In this document: piece by piece, positions 44,016-53,845 of the stretch
Numbering within the stretch: the stretch's first letter is position 1
How the letters are laid out: each line of letters opens with the position of its first letter
Origin: Imhoffiella purpurea
Lineage (GTDB): Bacteria > Pseudomonadota > Gammaproteobacteria > Chromatiales > Chromatiaceae
Assembly (NCBI RefSeq): GCF_000585215.1
Contig: NZ_AONC01000028.1
Coordinates: 1 to 64,000, forward strand
Direction of reading: 5' to 3'
Length of the DNA stretch: 64,000 nt
Made by a program: the position numbers and the translations under genes
Notes under the pieces: generated by a model
Seen by the model: the letters and a program-made list of their open reading frames with translations, nothing else
The model's database searches: none
Told to the model about the DNA's origin: nothing

Positions 44016-45806
44016 CTACCGCACCTTCACCCGGGTCAGCTCGTCGCCGTCCGGGCTCATGACGTGGGTCGAGCAGGCCAGACAGGGGTCGAAGCTGTGC
44101 AAGGTGCGCAGGATCTCGAGCGGCTCCTCGGCCTTGGCCACCGGGGTGTTCATGAGCGCCGCCTCGAAGGCACCGATGTTGCCGGCCGGATCGCGCGGAG
44201 AACCGTTCCAGGTGGTGGGGACCACCGCCTGGTAGTTCTGGATCTTGCCGTCCTCGATCACCACCCAGTGACCGAGCGCGCCGCGCGGGGCCTCGGTGGT
44301 GCCCACGCCCTTGGCCTGCTTGGGCCAGGTCTTGGGATCCCACTTGTCGACATTGGCCGTATTGCTGTCGCCAGCCTTGAGGCTGGCCATCAGCTTGTCC
44401 TGGAAGTAGCGCATCTTGTGCGCCGCCCAGGAGCCTTCCAGACCGCGGGCGGCGGTGCGCCCCAGGGTCGAGAAGAGCGCCTCGACCGGCAGCTGCAGAT
44501 CGGTCAGGACCTTCTCGACCGGCTCCTTGAATTCCGGGTTGCCCTGGGCGTAGCCGATCACCCAGCGCGCCAGGGGGCCGACCTCCATGGCATGGCCGCG
44601 CCAGCGCGGGGCCTTGATCCAGCTGTACTTGGCGTTCTCGTCGATCTCCTGGATCCGGGTCTTGGACCCCTTGGTGTTGGGACCCAGGACGAAGTTGGGG
44701 TTGGTGACGCCATCCCAGGGATGCAGCCCCCTGGACTCGTCCTCGTAGCTGAACCAGGAATGGGTGACGAATTCCTGGATCTGCTCGGGATCGCGCAGGT
44801 CGACGTCGTGGATCTCGGCGAGATTGCCGTTGATGATGGCGCCGCGCGGCAGCATCTGGTTTTCGGCCGAGCTGTCGTTGGCCCGATCCGGGATGTCGCC
44901 GTAGGAGAGCACGGACTGGCTGCTGAGTCCGCCGCCGTAGGTCCAGTCCTTGTAGAAGGAGGCGATGGCCATCAGGTCCGGGAGATAGACCTTGTCGATG
45001 AACTCGATGGTCCGGTCGATGATGGAGGAGACCAGATTCAGCCGCTCCATGTTGACCGCCCCGACCGCGCCCGCCTCATGGACGTTGATGGCGCAGGGCA
45101 CGCCGCCGACCAGCCAGTTGGGGTGCGGGTTCTTGCCGCCGTAGATCGTATGGATCTTGACGATCTCCTTCTGGAAATCGAGCGCCTCCAGATAGTGTGT
45201 GACCGCCATGAGATTGGCCTCGGGCGGCAGCTTGTAGGCCGGATTGCCCCAGTAGCCGTTGGTGAAGGGCCCCAGCTGGCCGGACTCGACGAAGCGTTTG
45301 ATCCGGTTCTGCACGTCGCGGAAATAGCCGGGCGAGGACAGGGGCCAGTCCGAGATCGACTGCGCCAGCGCCGAGGTCGCCTTGGGATCCGCCTTGAGCG
45401 CCGAGACCACGTCCACCCAGTCCAGCGCATGCAGATGATAGAAGTGCACCAGGTGGTCGTGCGCCTGGAGCGTCAGCTGCATGATGTTGCGGATGGAGTT
45501 GGCGTTCTCCGGGATCTGGATCCCGAGCGCATCCTCGACCGCACGCACCGAGGTGAGCGCGTGGGTGCCGGTGCAGACGCCGCAGATCCTCTCGGTGAAG
45601 GCCCAGGCGTCGCGCGGATCGCGGCCGCGCAGGATGACCTCCAGACCCCGCCACATGGTGCCTGTGGAGACCGCGTTGCGGATGACGTTGTTCTCGTCGA
45701 GGTTGACCTCGCAGCGCATGTGACCCTCGATACGGGTCACCGGATCGACGACGACGCGCTTGCCCGAGGTGTCGAGCTCGAAGCCGTTGGGTGTCTGCAC
45801 GCTCAT
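44016..45806 (-). CDS. hupL: Uptake [NiFe]-hydrogenase large subunit
   Basis: A 596-residue catalytic subunit of group 1 membrane-bound hydrogenase. NiFe ligands are C75 and C78 in [12 protein letters not shown] and C575 and C578 in DPCLACSTH. Fifteen residues after H581 (starting VMSPDG) form the peptide removed by HupD. The N-terminal [17 protein letters not shown] block is typical. Its ATG overlaps the hupS stop (ATGA). It oxidises H2 at the periplasmic face. Confidence 0.96.
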   Translation of the reverse strand: MSVQTPNGFELDTSGKRVVVDPVTRIEGHMRCEVNLDENNVIRNAVSTGTMWRGLEVILRGRDPRDAWAFTERICGVCTGTHALTSVRAVEDALGIQIPENANSIRNIMQLTLQAHDHLVHFYHLHALDWVDVVSALKADPKATSALAQSISDWPLSSPGYFRDVQNRIKRFVESGQLGPFTNGYWGNPAYKLPPEANLMAVTHYLEALDFQKEIVKIHTIYGGKNPHPNWLVGGVPCAINVHEAGAVGAVNMERLNLVSSIIDRTIEFIDKVYLPDLMAIASFYKDWTYGGGLSSQSVLSYGDIPDRANDSSAENQMLPRGAIINGNLAEIHDVDLRDPEQIQEFVTHSWFSYEDESRGLHPWDGVTNPNFVLGPNTKGSKTRIQEIDENAKYSWIKAPRWRGHAMEVGPLARWVIGYAQGNPEFKEPVEKVLTDLQLPVEALFSTLGRTAARGLEGSWAAHKMRYFQDKLMASLKAGDSNTANVDKWDPKTWPKQAKGVGTTEAPRGALGHWVVIEDGKIQNYQAVVPTTWNGSPRDPAGNIGAFEAALMNTPVAKAEEPLEILRTLHSFDPCLACSTHVMSPDGDELTRVKVR

Positions 45807-46900
45807 GCCTTGTCATTCTCCTCGTGATGCTCGCCCGAGCGCTGCTTGATGCGTTGGATGGCGCTCGCCGCCGCATGCGCCGTGATCGCCGCGCCGACCG
45901 TCCCGGCCGCCGCGATGCCGACCTTGTCCGCGTTGGCCTCGATGCCGAATCCGTGGGTGTTGGTGACGTGATGGTAGAAGCTGCCCTTGTCCCAGAAGCC
46001 GTCCTCGGAGCAGCCGATGCAGCCGTGACCGGACTGGATCGGGAAGGAGACCCCGTTGTTCCAGCGCACGGTCGAGCAGGCGTTGTAGGTGGTCGGGCCC
46101 TTGCAGCCCATCTTGTAGAGACAGTAGCCCTTGCGCGCCCCCTCGTCGTCCCAGTCCTCGACGAACTGGCCGGCGTCGAAGTGCGGACGGCGGTAGCATT
46201 TGTCGTGGATGCGCTGACCGTAGAACATCTTGGGCCGGCCCTGGCGATCCAGCTCGGGGATGCGGTCGAAGGTGAGCATGTAGGTGATGACGCCGGTCAT
46301 GACCTCGGCGATCGGCGGACAGCCTGGCACCTTGATGATGGGCTTGTCGGTGATGACCTTGTGCACCGGCGTGGCCTGGGTCGGATTGGGGTGCGCCGCC
46401 TGCACGCAACCCCAGGAGGCGCAAGAGCCCCAGGAAATGACGGCCTTGCAGTCGGCGGCGACCTCCTTCAGCTGCTCGACGAAGGGCCGGCCGCCGATGA
46501 TGCAGCTCATGCCGTCTTGGTTCAGGGGCGGATTGCCCTCGACCGCCAGGATGTAGTTGCCCTTGTACTTGGTGCGGACGTCTTCGAGGATCGCCTCGGC
46601 CTGATGACCGGCCGAAACCATGATGGTGTCGTCGTAGTCGAGCGAGATCATCGAGAGGACCACGTCCGAGACCAGGGGATGGGCGGACCGAATGAAGGAC
46701 TCGGAGCAGCAGGTGCATTCCAGGCCGTGCAGCCAGAGCACCGGCGTGCGCGGCTTGGTCTCCATCGCCTGGGCGATCCTGGAGGCGAAGACCGGCTCCA
46801 GCCCCAGGGCGGTCGCCGTCAGACTACAGAATTTGAGGAAGCTGCGACGGGTGATCCCCTGTCGGCGCATCACCTCGTAGAAGGTTTCAGTCGTTGCCAT
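45803..46900 (-). CDS. hupS: Uptake [NiFe]-hydrogenase small subunit, O2-tolerant type
   Basis: A 365-residue Fe-S subunit with a Tat signal ([10 protein letters not shown], cut after AQA at 45). Proximal-cluster ligands C62, C65, C160 and C194 are joined by two extra cysteines, C64 (ECTCCSES) and C165 (CASWGC). Subtracting the 45-residue signal gives 17, 19, 20, 115, 120 and 149, the numbering of Ralstonia HoxK with its [4Fe-3S] cluster. A C-terminal helix ([17 protein letters not shown]) anchors the heterodimer. First gene of the hup operon. Confidence 0.96.
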   Translation of the reverse strand: MATTETFYEVMRRQGITRRSFLKFCSLTATALGLEPVFASRIAQAMETKPRTPVLWLHGLECTCCSESFIRSAHPLVSDVVLSMISLDYDDTIMVSAGHQAEAILEDVRTKYKGNYILAVEGNPPLNQDGMSCIIGGRPFVEQLKEVAADCKAVISWGSCASWGCVQAAHPNPTQATPVHKVITDKPIIKVPGCPPIAEVMTGVITYMLTFDRIPELDRQGRPKMFYGQRIHDKCYRRPHFDAGQFVEDWDDEGARKGYCLYKMGCKGPTTYNACSTVRWNNGVSFPIQSGHGCIGCSEDGFWDKGSFYHHVTNTHGFGIEANADKVGIAAAGTVGAAITAHAAASAIQRIKQRSGEHHEENDKA

Positions 46901-46973
46901 GGTTGATCCCAGTTGTGAACCCCAGCGGATTGACCGGCAGGCGCACCGGCCCGATCGGCACTCGGATATCCAA

Positions 46974-46990
46974 ATGCAATCATCGAGCCA
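46974..46990 (-). promoter_or_regulatory. Sigma-54 promoter for the hup operon
   Basis: On the minus strand TGGCTCG, four bases (ATGA), TTGCA matches the sigma-54 consensus TGGCACG-N4-TTGCW with one difference. GG and GC are correctly spaced for -24/-12. Transcription would begin near 46965, giving a 65-nt leader before hupS. An AATTG-A-CAATT palindrome lies just upstream (47010-47020). Confidence 0.75.
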
Positions 46991-47072
46991 GGCTCGGCCA
47001 GCACCGCCAAATTGACAATTCGCAACCGATTCGCGCCATTGGCTGCCGATCGGCGGACCACCATTCCGTAAA

Positions 47073-47113
47073 GTAAACTTACACTTTGCGCTCGCAACGC
47101 AAACCAAGTTTAC
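47073..47113. promoter_or_regulatory. Nested inverted repeat upstream of the hup promoter (candidate activator site)
   Basis: GTAAACTT (47073-47080) pairs with AAGTTTAC (47106-47113) and inside it TTTGCG (47085-47090) pairs with CGCAAA (47098-47103), all centred near 47093. It lies about 110-150 bp upstream of the predicted sigma-54 start, the usual distance for an NtrC-type enhancer site such as HupR/HoxA. The rest of 46901-47283 holds no gene. Confidence 0.55.
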
Positions 47114-47283
47114 AGAGACCGGCTGGAAGACGTGACGCAAGGACAGGCATTCGGCCCCATCTCCCGAGGATCCGCCGAATGCGTAATCCTACGGATAGCC
47201 CCCTATCCTCTATGCAAGGATGCTAAACGGCATTTTTGCGGCAGCATGCGCCCCAAGGGCCGAATCGAGCAGATATCAGGCGA

Positions 47284-47748
47284 ATGAGCGGTCGAGCTGG
47301 CGAACCTGTGGAAGACCTCCACGCCGAATGCGCCGCCTTGCGGGAGAGATTGCGCGAGGCGGAATCCAGATTTTCAGGCGCGTCCAACGCCTCCCCGACA
47401 TCCTCGCCTCCGCCACCCGCCTCCGCGGGCGCCGAGGCTCCATCAGACCGCAATTGCAGCGCCGCCTTCGACCAGGCGATCGGGGACGCCACGCAAGCGG
47501 CCCTGCGTCTCATGGAATCGGCGATCGCCGAGCGCATCCGCGCCGTGTCCATGGAAAAGGACCTCCAACGCGAGATCCGCCATCGGCGCTGCGCCGAAGA
47601 GGCCCTGCGCGAGGCCGAGCACCGCTGCAACCGGATCCTGGACACCATCGGCGACGTGCGCTGGATCTCGACCGAGGATTGGGAGACCATTCTGGATATC
47701 GACCCGAAAGATCGCTCACCCAGACGCCCCACCGAAATGAGCGACTGA
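47284..47748 (+). CDS. Hypothetical coiled-coil protein
   Basis: A 154-residue predicted protein. Residues ~8-30 form a charged helix (EDLHAECAALRERLREAES), then a low-complexity Ser/Pro/Ala linker, then a second long helix (EKDLQREIRHRRCAEEALREAEHRCNRIL) leading to RWISTEDWETILDI. The helix-plus-tail resembles the region before a PAS domain in sensor proteins, so it may be a remnant. The RBS is weak. Overlapping frames on both strands are open but less protein-like. Divergent from hupS. Confidence 0.45.
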   Translation: MSGRAGEPVEDLHAECAALRERLREAESRFSGASNASPTSSPPPPASAGAEAPSDRNCSAAFDQAIGDATQAALRLMESAIAERIRAVSMEKDLQREIRHRRCAEEALREAEHRCNRILDTIGDVRWISTEDWETILDIDPKDRSPRRPTEMSD

Positions 47749-47815
47749 ACGCGAACGCTCAGCCTCCAGCGAGGACGCGCCGAGAAGCCGAGAGCTCAGC
47801 CCAGGATCCGCCTCG

Positions 47816-49156
47816 ATGACCACCAGAACCCGAGCGCCCGCACGAGAGATCCTCGGCTGGGCCATGTTCGACTTCGCCAACTCCTCCTACACGCTGCTCA
47901 TCATCACGGTCGTCTTCGGCGACCTCTTCACCCGGGTCATCGTCGGCGACGCGCCGGACTACCGCCTGGGCAACCTGCTCTGGAGCCTGGCGCTCGCCGT
48001 CAGCTACCTGATGGTGGTGATCGCCTCCCCGGTGGCCGGGGCCATCATGGACTATCGGGCGAGCAGAAAGCGTTTTCTCTTCGCCAGCTATGCGCTCACG
48101 GTCGTCACCACCGCCATGCTCTATTGGGCGGCGCCCGGTTATGCCTGGATCGGGATGGTCCTGCTGATCCTCTCAAACTTCGCCTTCGCCCTCGGCGAGT
48201 CCTTCATCGCCAGCTTCCTGCCCGGGCTGGGACCGCCCGAGGATCTGGGCAAGATCTCGGGATTCGGCTGGGCGCTCGGTTACATCGGGGGCATGGTCGC
48301 GGCGCTCTTCGTCCTCTTCGTGCTCGGCGAGGTCAGCGCCGAGAACTTCGCGCGCATCCGCTGGGTCGGGCCCTGGACCGCCCTCTTCTTCCTCGTCGCC
48401 GCCATCCCGACCTTTCTCTGGGTCCGCGAGCGCGGCACCCCTCGCCCACTGCCCCCAGGCGCCAGCCTCGTCGGCATCGGGGTCTCCCGGGTGCGCCAGA
48501 CCCTGGCCCATCTGCGCCAGCACCGCGACCTGGCCGTGCTGCTGATCGCCGTCTTCTTCTCCATGAGCGGCATCTCCATCGTCATCACCTACGCCTTCAT
48601 CTACGGGGCACAGGTGATCGGCTGGGACGCATCGGTGCGCACCCTCATGTTCGTACTGGTGCAGCTCACCGCCGCCGCGGGCGCCTTCGGATTCGGCTAC
48701 ATCCAGGACCGGATCGGCGCGCTGCGCACCTACATCCTGACCCTGGCGATGTGGATCCTGGCGATCCTGCTCATCTATCTGACACCATCGATCGCCGAGC
48801 TGGCGCACGACCGGCTCGGGCTCGACTGGCAGGCCCAGTACGTCTTCCTGGTGGTGGGATGCGTGGCGGGCGCAAGCCTGGGGGCCTGTCAATCGACCAC
48901 GCGCACCCTGGTCGGACTCTTCTCGCCGCTGTCGCGCTCGGCCGAGATGTTCGGCTTCTGGGGGCTCTCGATGAAGCTGGCCGGGGTCTTCGGCCTATTG
49001 GCGATCGGGCTGCTGCAGGCCGTCTTCGGACTGCGTCAGGCCCTGCTCTTCTGTCTGGCGCTCTTCGCCGTGGCCATGCTCGTCGCACGCCATGTCGACG
49101 AATCGCGCGGACGCGCCGTCGCCCAGGCGCACGATGCGGGACTGAAGGAGTGGTAG
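47816..49156 (+). CDS. UMF1-type MFS transporter (Atg22-like)
   Basis: A 446-residue protein with twelve membrane segments. The UMF1 family start is present (EILGWAMFDFANSSYTLLIITVVF), then a DYRASRKRFLF loop after segment 2 and ESFIASFLPGLGPPEDLGKISGFGWALGYIGG, the family's most conserved stretch. The second half has GACQSTTRTLVGLFSPLSRSAEMFGFW. Substrates are unknown. It resembles the yeast vacuolar amino acid effluxer Atg22. Confidence 0.88.
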   Translation: MTTRTRAPAREILGWAMFDFANSSYTLLIITVVFGDLFTRVIVGDAPDYRLGNLLWSLALAVSYLMVVIASPVAGAIMDYRASRKRFLFASYALTVVTTAMLYWAAPGYAWIGMVLLILSNFAFALGESFIASFLPGLGPPEDLGKISGFGWALGYIGGMVAALFVLFVLGEVSAENFARIRWVGPWTALFFLVAAIPTFLWVRERGTPRPLPPGASLVGIGVSRVRQTLAHLRQHRDLAVLLIAVFFSMSGISIVITYAFIYGAQVIGWDASVRTLMFVLVQLTAAAGAFGFGYIQDRIGALRTYILTLAMWILAILLIYLTPSIAELAHDRLGLDWQAQYVFLVVGCVAGASLGACQSTTRTLVGLFSPLSRSAEMFGFWGLSMKLAGVFGLLAIGLLQAVFGLRQALLFCLALFAVAMLVARHVDESRGRAVAQAHDAGLKEW

Positions 49157-49168
49157 GAATCGAGCAGA

Positions 49169-49249
49169 ATTTCAACCGCAAAGGCGCAAAGGCCGCGAAG
49201 ATCGATCTTTAATTCCTTTGCGTTCTTCGCGCCTTTGCGGTTCAAAATT
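49169..49249. repeat. Dispersed AACCGCAAAGGCGC repeat, inverted pair
   Basis: A plus-oriented copy (49169-49200) and a minus-oriented copy (49211-49249) of a repeat with core AACCGCAAAGGCGC face each other and can form a long hairpin between the convergent UMF1-type gene and pycB. Other copies are at 55365-55420, 55483-55514 and 61022-61072. In spurious translations each copy yields N-R-K-G-A-K. Confidence 0.8.
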
Positions 49250-49251
49250 TA

Positions 49252-51069
49252 TCAGGGCGTGATTTCCAGCAGCACCTCGTCCGGATTCACCGCATCGCCC
49301 TTGGCGACATAGACGGCGGTGACGGTGCCGTCGATGGTAGCCTGGATCTCGGTCTCCATCTTCATGGCCTCGGTCACGATGACCGCCTGGCCGGCGGCGA
49401 CGGCGTCACCCTCCTTGACCAGCACCTCGACGATGTTGCCCGGCATCGAGGTGGTGACATGACCCGGCTGGCTGGGCTTGGGCCGCTTGCCGGCGATCGC
49501 GGTCTTGACCGCGCCATCGGCGCCGCCGGTCAGCACCAGCTCGTCGAGGGTCTCGACCACCACCTCTTCCGGGATGTCGTCGATGGTGAAATAGAAGTGA
49601 CGCTCGGCCTGGCCCTTGTGCCCGGCACCCGTGACCTTGATGTGATAGGTCTCGCCATGGACGTTGATCTTGAACTCGGTCGGGGCCGAGGTGGAAACAT
49701 TGCTCGCCGGCGGCTCCAGCGGCTCTGGCACCAGGGTGCCCTCGGCACGATGCTCCAGGAAGGTCCGACCGATCTCGGGGAACATGGCGTAGATGAGGGT
49801 ATCCTCGTCCGAGCCGGCCAGGGAGCCGATCTCCTTGGTCAGCCGCTCCAGCTCGGGCTTGAGCAGATCGGCCGGCCGGCAGTCCACCAGATCCTCCTTG
49901 CCGATCGCCTGCTGCTGCAGCACCGGGTCGACCGGGGCGGGCGCGGCGCCGTAGCGCCCCTGCAGATAGAGCTTCACCTCGTTGGTGATGGTCTGGTAGC
50001 GCTTCTCGGTCAGCACGTTGAGCACCGCCTGGGTGCCGACGATCTGCGAGGTCGGGGTGACCAGAGGCGGATAGCCCAGATCCTTGCGCACGCGCGGGAT
50101 CTCCTCCAGCACGGCGTTCATGCGGTCGATGGCGTTCTGCTCCTTCAGCTGGTTGGCCAGGTTGGAGATCATGCCGCCCGGGACCTGGTTCACCTGCACC
50201 CGGGTGTCCACGCCGGTGAAGTCGCTCTCGAACTGGTGGTACTTCTTGCGTACCTGGTAGAAGTACATACCGACCTCCTGGATCGCCTCCAGATCCAGGC
50301 CGGTGTCGTACTGGGTGCCGCGCAGGGCGGCGACCATGCTCTCGGTCGGCGGATGCGAGGTGCCACCGGCCATCGAGGAGATGGCGGTATCGATGGTGTC
50401 GCAGCCATTCTCGATCGCCTTGAGGTGGCACATGTCGGCCAGACCGGCGGTGGCGTGCGAGTGCAGATGCAGCGGCAGATCGACGCTGTCCTTCAGCGCC
50501 TTGACCAGCTCGGCGGTCACGAAGGGGGTCAGCAGACCGGCCATGTCCTTGATGGCGATGGAGTCGCACCCCATGGCGGCCAGCTCCTTGCCCATGCGCA
50601 CGAAGCCCTCGACCGTGTGGACCGGGCTCACCGTGTAGCAGATGGTGCCCTGGGCGTGCTTGCCGGCGGCCTTGGTCGCCTCGATCGCGGTCTTGAGGTT
50701 CCGCAGGTCGTTGAGCGCGTCGAAGATGCGGAAGACGTCCATCCCGTTCTCGGCCGAGCGCTTGACGAAGGCCCGCACCACGTCGTCCGAATAGTGGCGG
50801 TAGCCGAGCAGGTTCTGACCGCGCAGCAGCATCTGCAGCCGGGTGTTGGGCAGGGCCTCGCGCAGCTTGCGCAGACGCTCCCAGGGATCCTCCTTGAGGA
50901 AGCGCACGCAGGCGTCGAAGGTGGCGCCGCCCCAGCACTCCAGCGACCAGTAGCCGATGGCGTCGAGCTTGGGGCAGATGGGCAGCATGTCCTCGGTACG
51001 CATGCGCGTCGCGAGCAGTGACTGATGGGCGTCGCGCAGGACGACGTCGGTGATGTTGATCTTCGGCAT
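49252..51069 (-). CDS. pycB: Pyruvate carboxylase subunit B (carboxyltransferase plus biotin carrier)
   Basis: A 605-residue protein. The N-terminal HMGL-like carboxyltransferase (residues 1-~290) has VVLRDAHQSLLATRMRTEDM, the catalytic Lys in IAIKDMAGLL and metal His in LHLHSHATAGLA. The conserved PYC/OADA domain follows, then a Pro/Ala linker and a biotinyl domain with biotin-Lys in TEAMKMETEI. With the adjacent biotin carboxylase it forms the alpha4beta4-type pyruvate carboxylase, an anaplerotic enzyme making oxaloacetate. It is also annotated oadA, but no oadB/oadG sodium-pump genes are here. Confidence 0.9.
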   Translation of the reverse strand: MPKINITDVVLRDAHQSLLATRMRTEDMLPICPKLDAIGYWSLECWGGATFDACVRFLKEDPWERLRKLREALPNTRLQMLLRGQNLLGYRHYSDDVVRAFVKRSAENGMDVFRIFDALNDLRNLKTAIEATKAAGKHAQGTICYTVSPVHTVEGFVRMGKELAAMGCDSIAIKDMAGLLTPFVTAELVKALKDSVDLPLHLHSHATAGLADMCHLKAIENGCDTIDTAISSMAGGTSHPPTESMVAALRGTQYDTGLDLEAIQEVGMYFYQVRKKYHQFESDFTGVDTRVQVNQVPGGMISNLANQLKEQNAIDRMNAVLEEIPRVRKDLGYPPLVTPTSQIVGTQAVLNVLTEKRYQTITNEVKLYLQGRYGAAPAPVDPVLQQQAIGKEDLVDCRPADLLKPELERLTKEIGSLAGSDEDTLIYAMFPEIGRTFLEHRAEGTLVPEPLEPPASNVSTSAPTEFKINVHGETYHIKVTGAGHKGQAERHFYFTIDDIPEEVVVETLDELVLTGGADGAVKTAIAGKRPKPSQPGHVTTSMPGNIVEVLVKEGDAVAAGQAVIVTEAMKMETEIQATIDGTVTAVYVAKGDAVNPDEVLLEITP

Positions 51070-51123
51070 GGTGTCGCTCTCGTCCGGGCACGGCCCGGCA
51101 TCTCGAAAATGGGAACCCTGGAA

Positions 51124-52542
51124 TCAAAGCCCGGCGTGTGCCGACATGGCCGCCGCCAAGGCCGCGGCGATGTCCTCGCGGCGACGCTTGGCCGAGTAGT
51201 GCAGCAGCTCCGGATGGGCCTCGAGGAATCCGGTATCGAAGCTTCCGGCGAGAAAATCCGGATGGCGCAGGATCTCCTGGTAGAAGGGGATGGTCGTCTT
51301 GACGCCGAACAGACCGGTATCGCGCAGGGCGCGATGCCCCCGTGCCACCACGTCCTCCCAGTTCAGCGCCCAGACGATGACCTTGGCCAGCATGGAGTCG
51401 TAGTAGGGCGGAACATGGTATCCGGTGTAGATGGCCCCGTCGGTGCGCACGCCCGGACCGCCCGGGGCGTAATAGCGCGAGATGCGCCCGAAGCTCGGCA
51501 GGAAGTTGTTCTGGGGATCCTCGGCGTTGACCCGGAACTGGATGGCATAGCCGCGCCGCTTGATCTCGTGCTGCTTGTAGCGCAGCGGCAGACCGGCGGC
51601 GACACGGATCTGCTCCTCGACCAGGTCGACGCCCGTGATGGTCTCGGTGATGGTGTGCTCGACCTGGATACGGGTGTTCATCTCCATGAAGTAGAAACGA
51701 CCGTCCGCGTCCAGCAGGAACTCCACGGTCCCGGCATTGGTGTATTTGACCGCGCGCGCCGCCAGCACCGCGAGCCCGCCCACGTACTGACGCTGAGCGT
51801 CGTCGAGCTGCGGCGAGGGCGCGATCTCGATCAGCTTCTGGTTGCGGCGCTGGATGGAGCAGTCGCGCTCGTAGAGATGGACGCAGTTGCCGTGATGGTC
51901 GGCCAGCACCTGGACCTCGATGTGCTTGGGATTGACCACGCACTTCTCGAGGAAGACCTCGGCCCGGCCGAAGGCCTTGGTCGCCTCCGAGATGACACGC
52001 TCGTAATTGGAGCGCAGTTCGGCCGGGGAGTCGCAGCGGCGGATCCCGCGCCCGCCGCCGCCCGAGGTCGCCTTGAGCATGACCGGATAGCCGATCTCCT
52101 CGGCGCAGGCGAGGGCCTCGTCGAGGTTCTCCAGGTTGCCTGGGCTGCCGGGCGTCACCGGCACCCCGGCCTTCTGCATCGCCTGGCGTGCCGCGGTCTT
52201 GTCCCCCATCCGGGCGATGACCTCGGAATTGGGTCCGATGAAGGTGATGCCGCGCCGTGCGCAGGCCAGCGCCAGCTCGGGATTCTCGGACAGGAAGCCA
52301 TAGCCGGGATGGACCGCGTCGCAGCCGGTCGACACCGCCAGATTGACGATATGGTGCACGTTGAGATAGCCGGCCAGGGGATCGGCGCCCAGGCTGTAGG
52401 CCTCGTCGGCCTTCTTGACGTGCAGGGAGTGACGGTCGGCCTCCGAATAGATGGCCGCCGAGCGGATGCCCATCTCGGCACAGGCGCGAATGACACGCAC
52501 CGCAATCTCGCCGCGGTTGGCGATCAGGATCTTACGAAGCAT
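51124..52542 (-). CDS. pycA: Pyruvate carboxylase subunit A (biotin carboxylase)
   Basis: A 472-residue ATP-grasp biotin carboxylase. It begins MLRKILIANRGEIAVRVIRA, has the ATP-binding loop KATSGGGGRGIRRC, the ERDCSIQRRNQKLIEIAPSP block and the active-site EMNTRIQVEHTITE. It resembles AccC closely, but direct linkage to a carboxyltransferase-biotin subunit (pycB starts 54 bases later) and the absence of accB point to pyruvate carboxylase. The start at 52542 is the family start. Confidence 0.9.
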   Translation of the reverse strand: MLRKILIANRGEIAVRVIRACAEMGIRSAAIYSEADRHSLHVKKADEAYSLGADPLAGYLNVHHIVNLAVSTGCDAVHPGYGFLSENPELALACARRGITFIGPNSEVIARMGDKTAARQAMQKAGVPVTPGSPGNLENLDEALACAEEIGYPVMLKATSGGGGRGIRRCDSPAELRSNYERVISEATKAFGRAEVFLEKCVVNPKHIEVQVLADHHGNCVHLYERDCSIQRRNQKLIEIAPSPQLDDAQRQYVGGLAVLAARAVKYTNAGTVEFLLDADGRFYFMEMNTRIQVEHTITETITGVDLVEEQIRVAAGLPLRYKQHEIKRRGYAIQFRVNAEDPQNNFLPSFGRISRYYAPGGPGVRTDGAIYTGYHVPPYYDSMLAKVIVWALNWEDVVARGHRALRDTGLFGVKTTIPFYQEILRHPDFLAGSFDTGFLEAHPELLHYSAKRRREDIAAALAAAMSAHAGL

Positions 52543-52696
52543 CGGTTTGCCTCTGGGACGGCCGCCTCGACGGCCAGTGTGGCGGAAATCGGATGACAAT
52601 CGGCTCATGCTGCTGCGCAGCAATCGCGTTGCGGAGCTCAATTGTACAAACGCAATGCATGAATTGAAAATCTGTGATCCGCCGATCGCCCCTCGG

Positions 52697-53845
52697 TCAA
52701 ACGGGCAACACCACCTTGTCTATCCGGCGAATCAGGGCCGGTTTGCGGGAATTCTGTTCGCGGAAGCGCGACAGGCGCTCGGAATAAGGACCCGTCGTCC
52801 CGTCCATTCTGGCAAGATCGCGCAGATCGACGAGCAGACTCGCGGCCTCTTCATAGGCCGAGGCATGACGCAATGCGGCCAGGCCCTCGACCTTGGCCCA
52901 AATCTCATCCTCGCGGCCACGCAGCAAGGCCAGGTAGCGCGAGCGACGTTCAGCGGCCTCGGCCGCCTGGCGGGACTTCTCGGCGGCACGCTCGGCCGCC
53001 TCCCTCGCCACACGTTCCTCCAGCATGGCGTTAGTGCGATCGATCAGATCCGCGACCGTCCTGCGCTCGCCCGAATCGGACGGGTCCGTCACGGGATTCA
53101 GCTCCGACTCGATCCGTCGGCGCAACACGACCAGCTCCCGCGACCCATCGTCCAGCAGCAGCTTGGCGAGAAGCGCATCCTTTTCGGCACCCGAGCGTTC
53201 GGCCAGCCAGCGCCCGACCTCCGCGGATCCGAGACCGGCCAGCCTGAGCGGGGCGCTCGACTCGGCCGCGACGGCGATCAGATCTTCGGGGAGACGGAGG
53301 AAATCGGCCAATGCCTGATGCGGGGCATCCAGCCGGGCAAGCCCGGGCGGAACCGCTGGCTCGGTCGATTCCTCGTCCAGATTGCCTGCCCAGGCCTCGG
53401 CCAGCCAGCCGAGATAGAGGCTGCGGCGGTCGCCTCGCATCAGACTCGCCCGGATGCCGATCAGGGACGAAAGCCAGCTGCCTCCCTCCTCCCAGTCGGG
53501 TTCCTCCGTCTCGGAGCGGAAGGACAGGACGAGATGCTCCCGGGTCTTCCATCCCTCCATGCCATCTTCGAGCAGATACTCGGAGACGTCGCTCAGGTCC
53601 ATCAGGGACCGCGGAAGGCGCAACATGAACCAATGGGTTCCCCAGTTGGCGAGATGGAGAAAGGCATCGAAATAGAGCTCCATCCAGCGATTCGGATCGC
53701 CCTTGAAATCGCCCCAGTTGTACTCGTTCCAGAAACGGGTCGAGGTGATCTCCGCGCGCGTCGAGACGCGTCGCAGCTCGGCCATCTCTTCGCGCGTCAA
53801 TGGACGATCGATGGCTTGGAACTCGTAGTACTGATATTCGCTCAT
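52697..53845 (-). CDS. Conserved protein of unknown function
   Basis: A 382-residue soluble protein. The N-terminal ~60 residues are striking and look strongly conserved: YYEFQAIDRPLTREEMAELR, STRAEITSTRF, YNWGDFKGDP, then FLHLANWGTHWFMLRLP. A coiled-coil Arg/Glu/Ala region occupies ~280-310 (REAAERAAEKSRQAAEAAERR), followed by a helical end. I recall similar N-termini in uncharacterised proteins of many bacteria, sometimes near SWIM-type zinc-finger proteins, but cannot name the family. It has no signal peptide or membrane segment. Monocistronic. Confidence 0.75.
   Translation of the reverse strand: MSEYQYYEFQAIDRPLTREEMAELRRVSTRAEITSTRFWNEYNWGDFKGDPNRWMELYFDAFLHLANWGTHWFMLRLPRSLMDLSDVSEYLLEDGMEGWKTREHLVLSFRSETEEPDWEEGGSWLSSLIGIRASLMRGDRRSLYLGWLAEAWAGNLDEESTEPAVPPGLARLDAPHQALADFLRLPEDLIAVAAESSAPLRLAGLGSAEVGRWLAERSGAEKDALLAKLLLDDGSRELVVLRRRIESELNPVTDPSDSGERRTVADLIDRTNAMLEERVAREAAERAAEKSRQAAEAAERRSRYLALLRGREDEIWAKVEGLAALRHASAYEEAASLLVDLRDLARMDGTTGPYSERLSRFREQNSRKPALIRRIDKVVLPV

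Noticed and set aside
47220-47819. Alternative ORFs on both strands over the coiled-coil gene
   Set aside because: No helix pattern or RBS. The frame 47284-47748 has heptad-like helices, though with modest confidence.
49252-51069. Oxaloacetate decarboxylase sodium pump (oadA)
   Set aside because: No oadB or oadG is nearby, and a biotin carboxylase gene is. Two-subunit pyruvate carboxylase is simpler.
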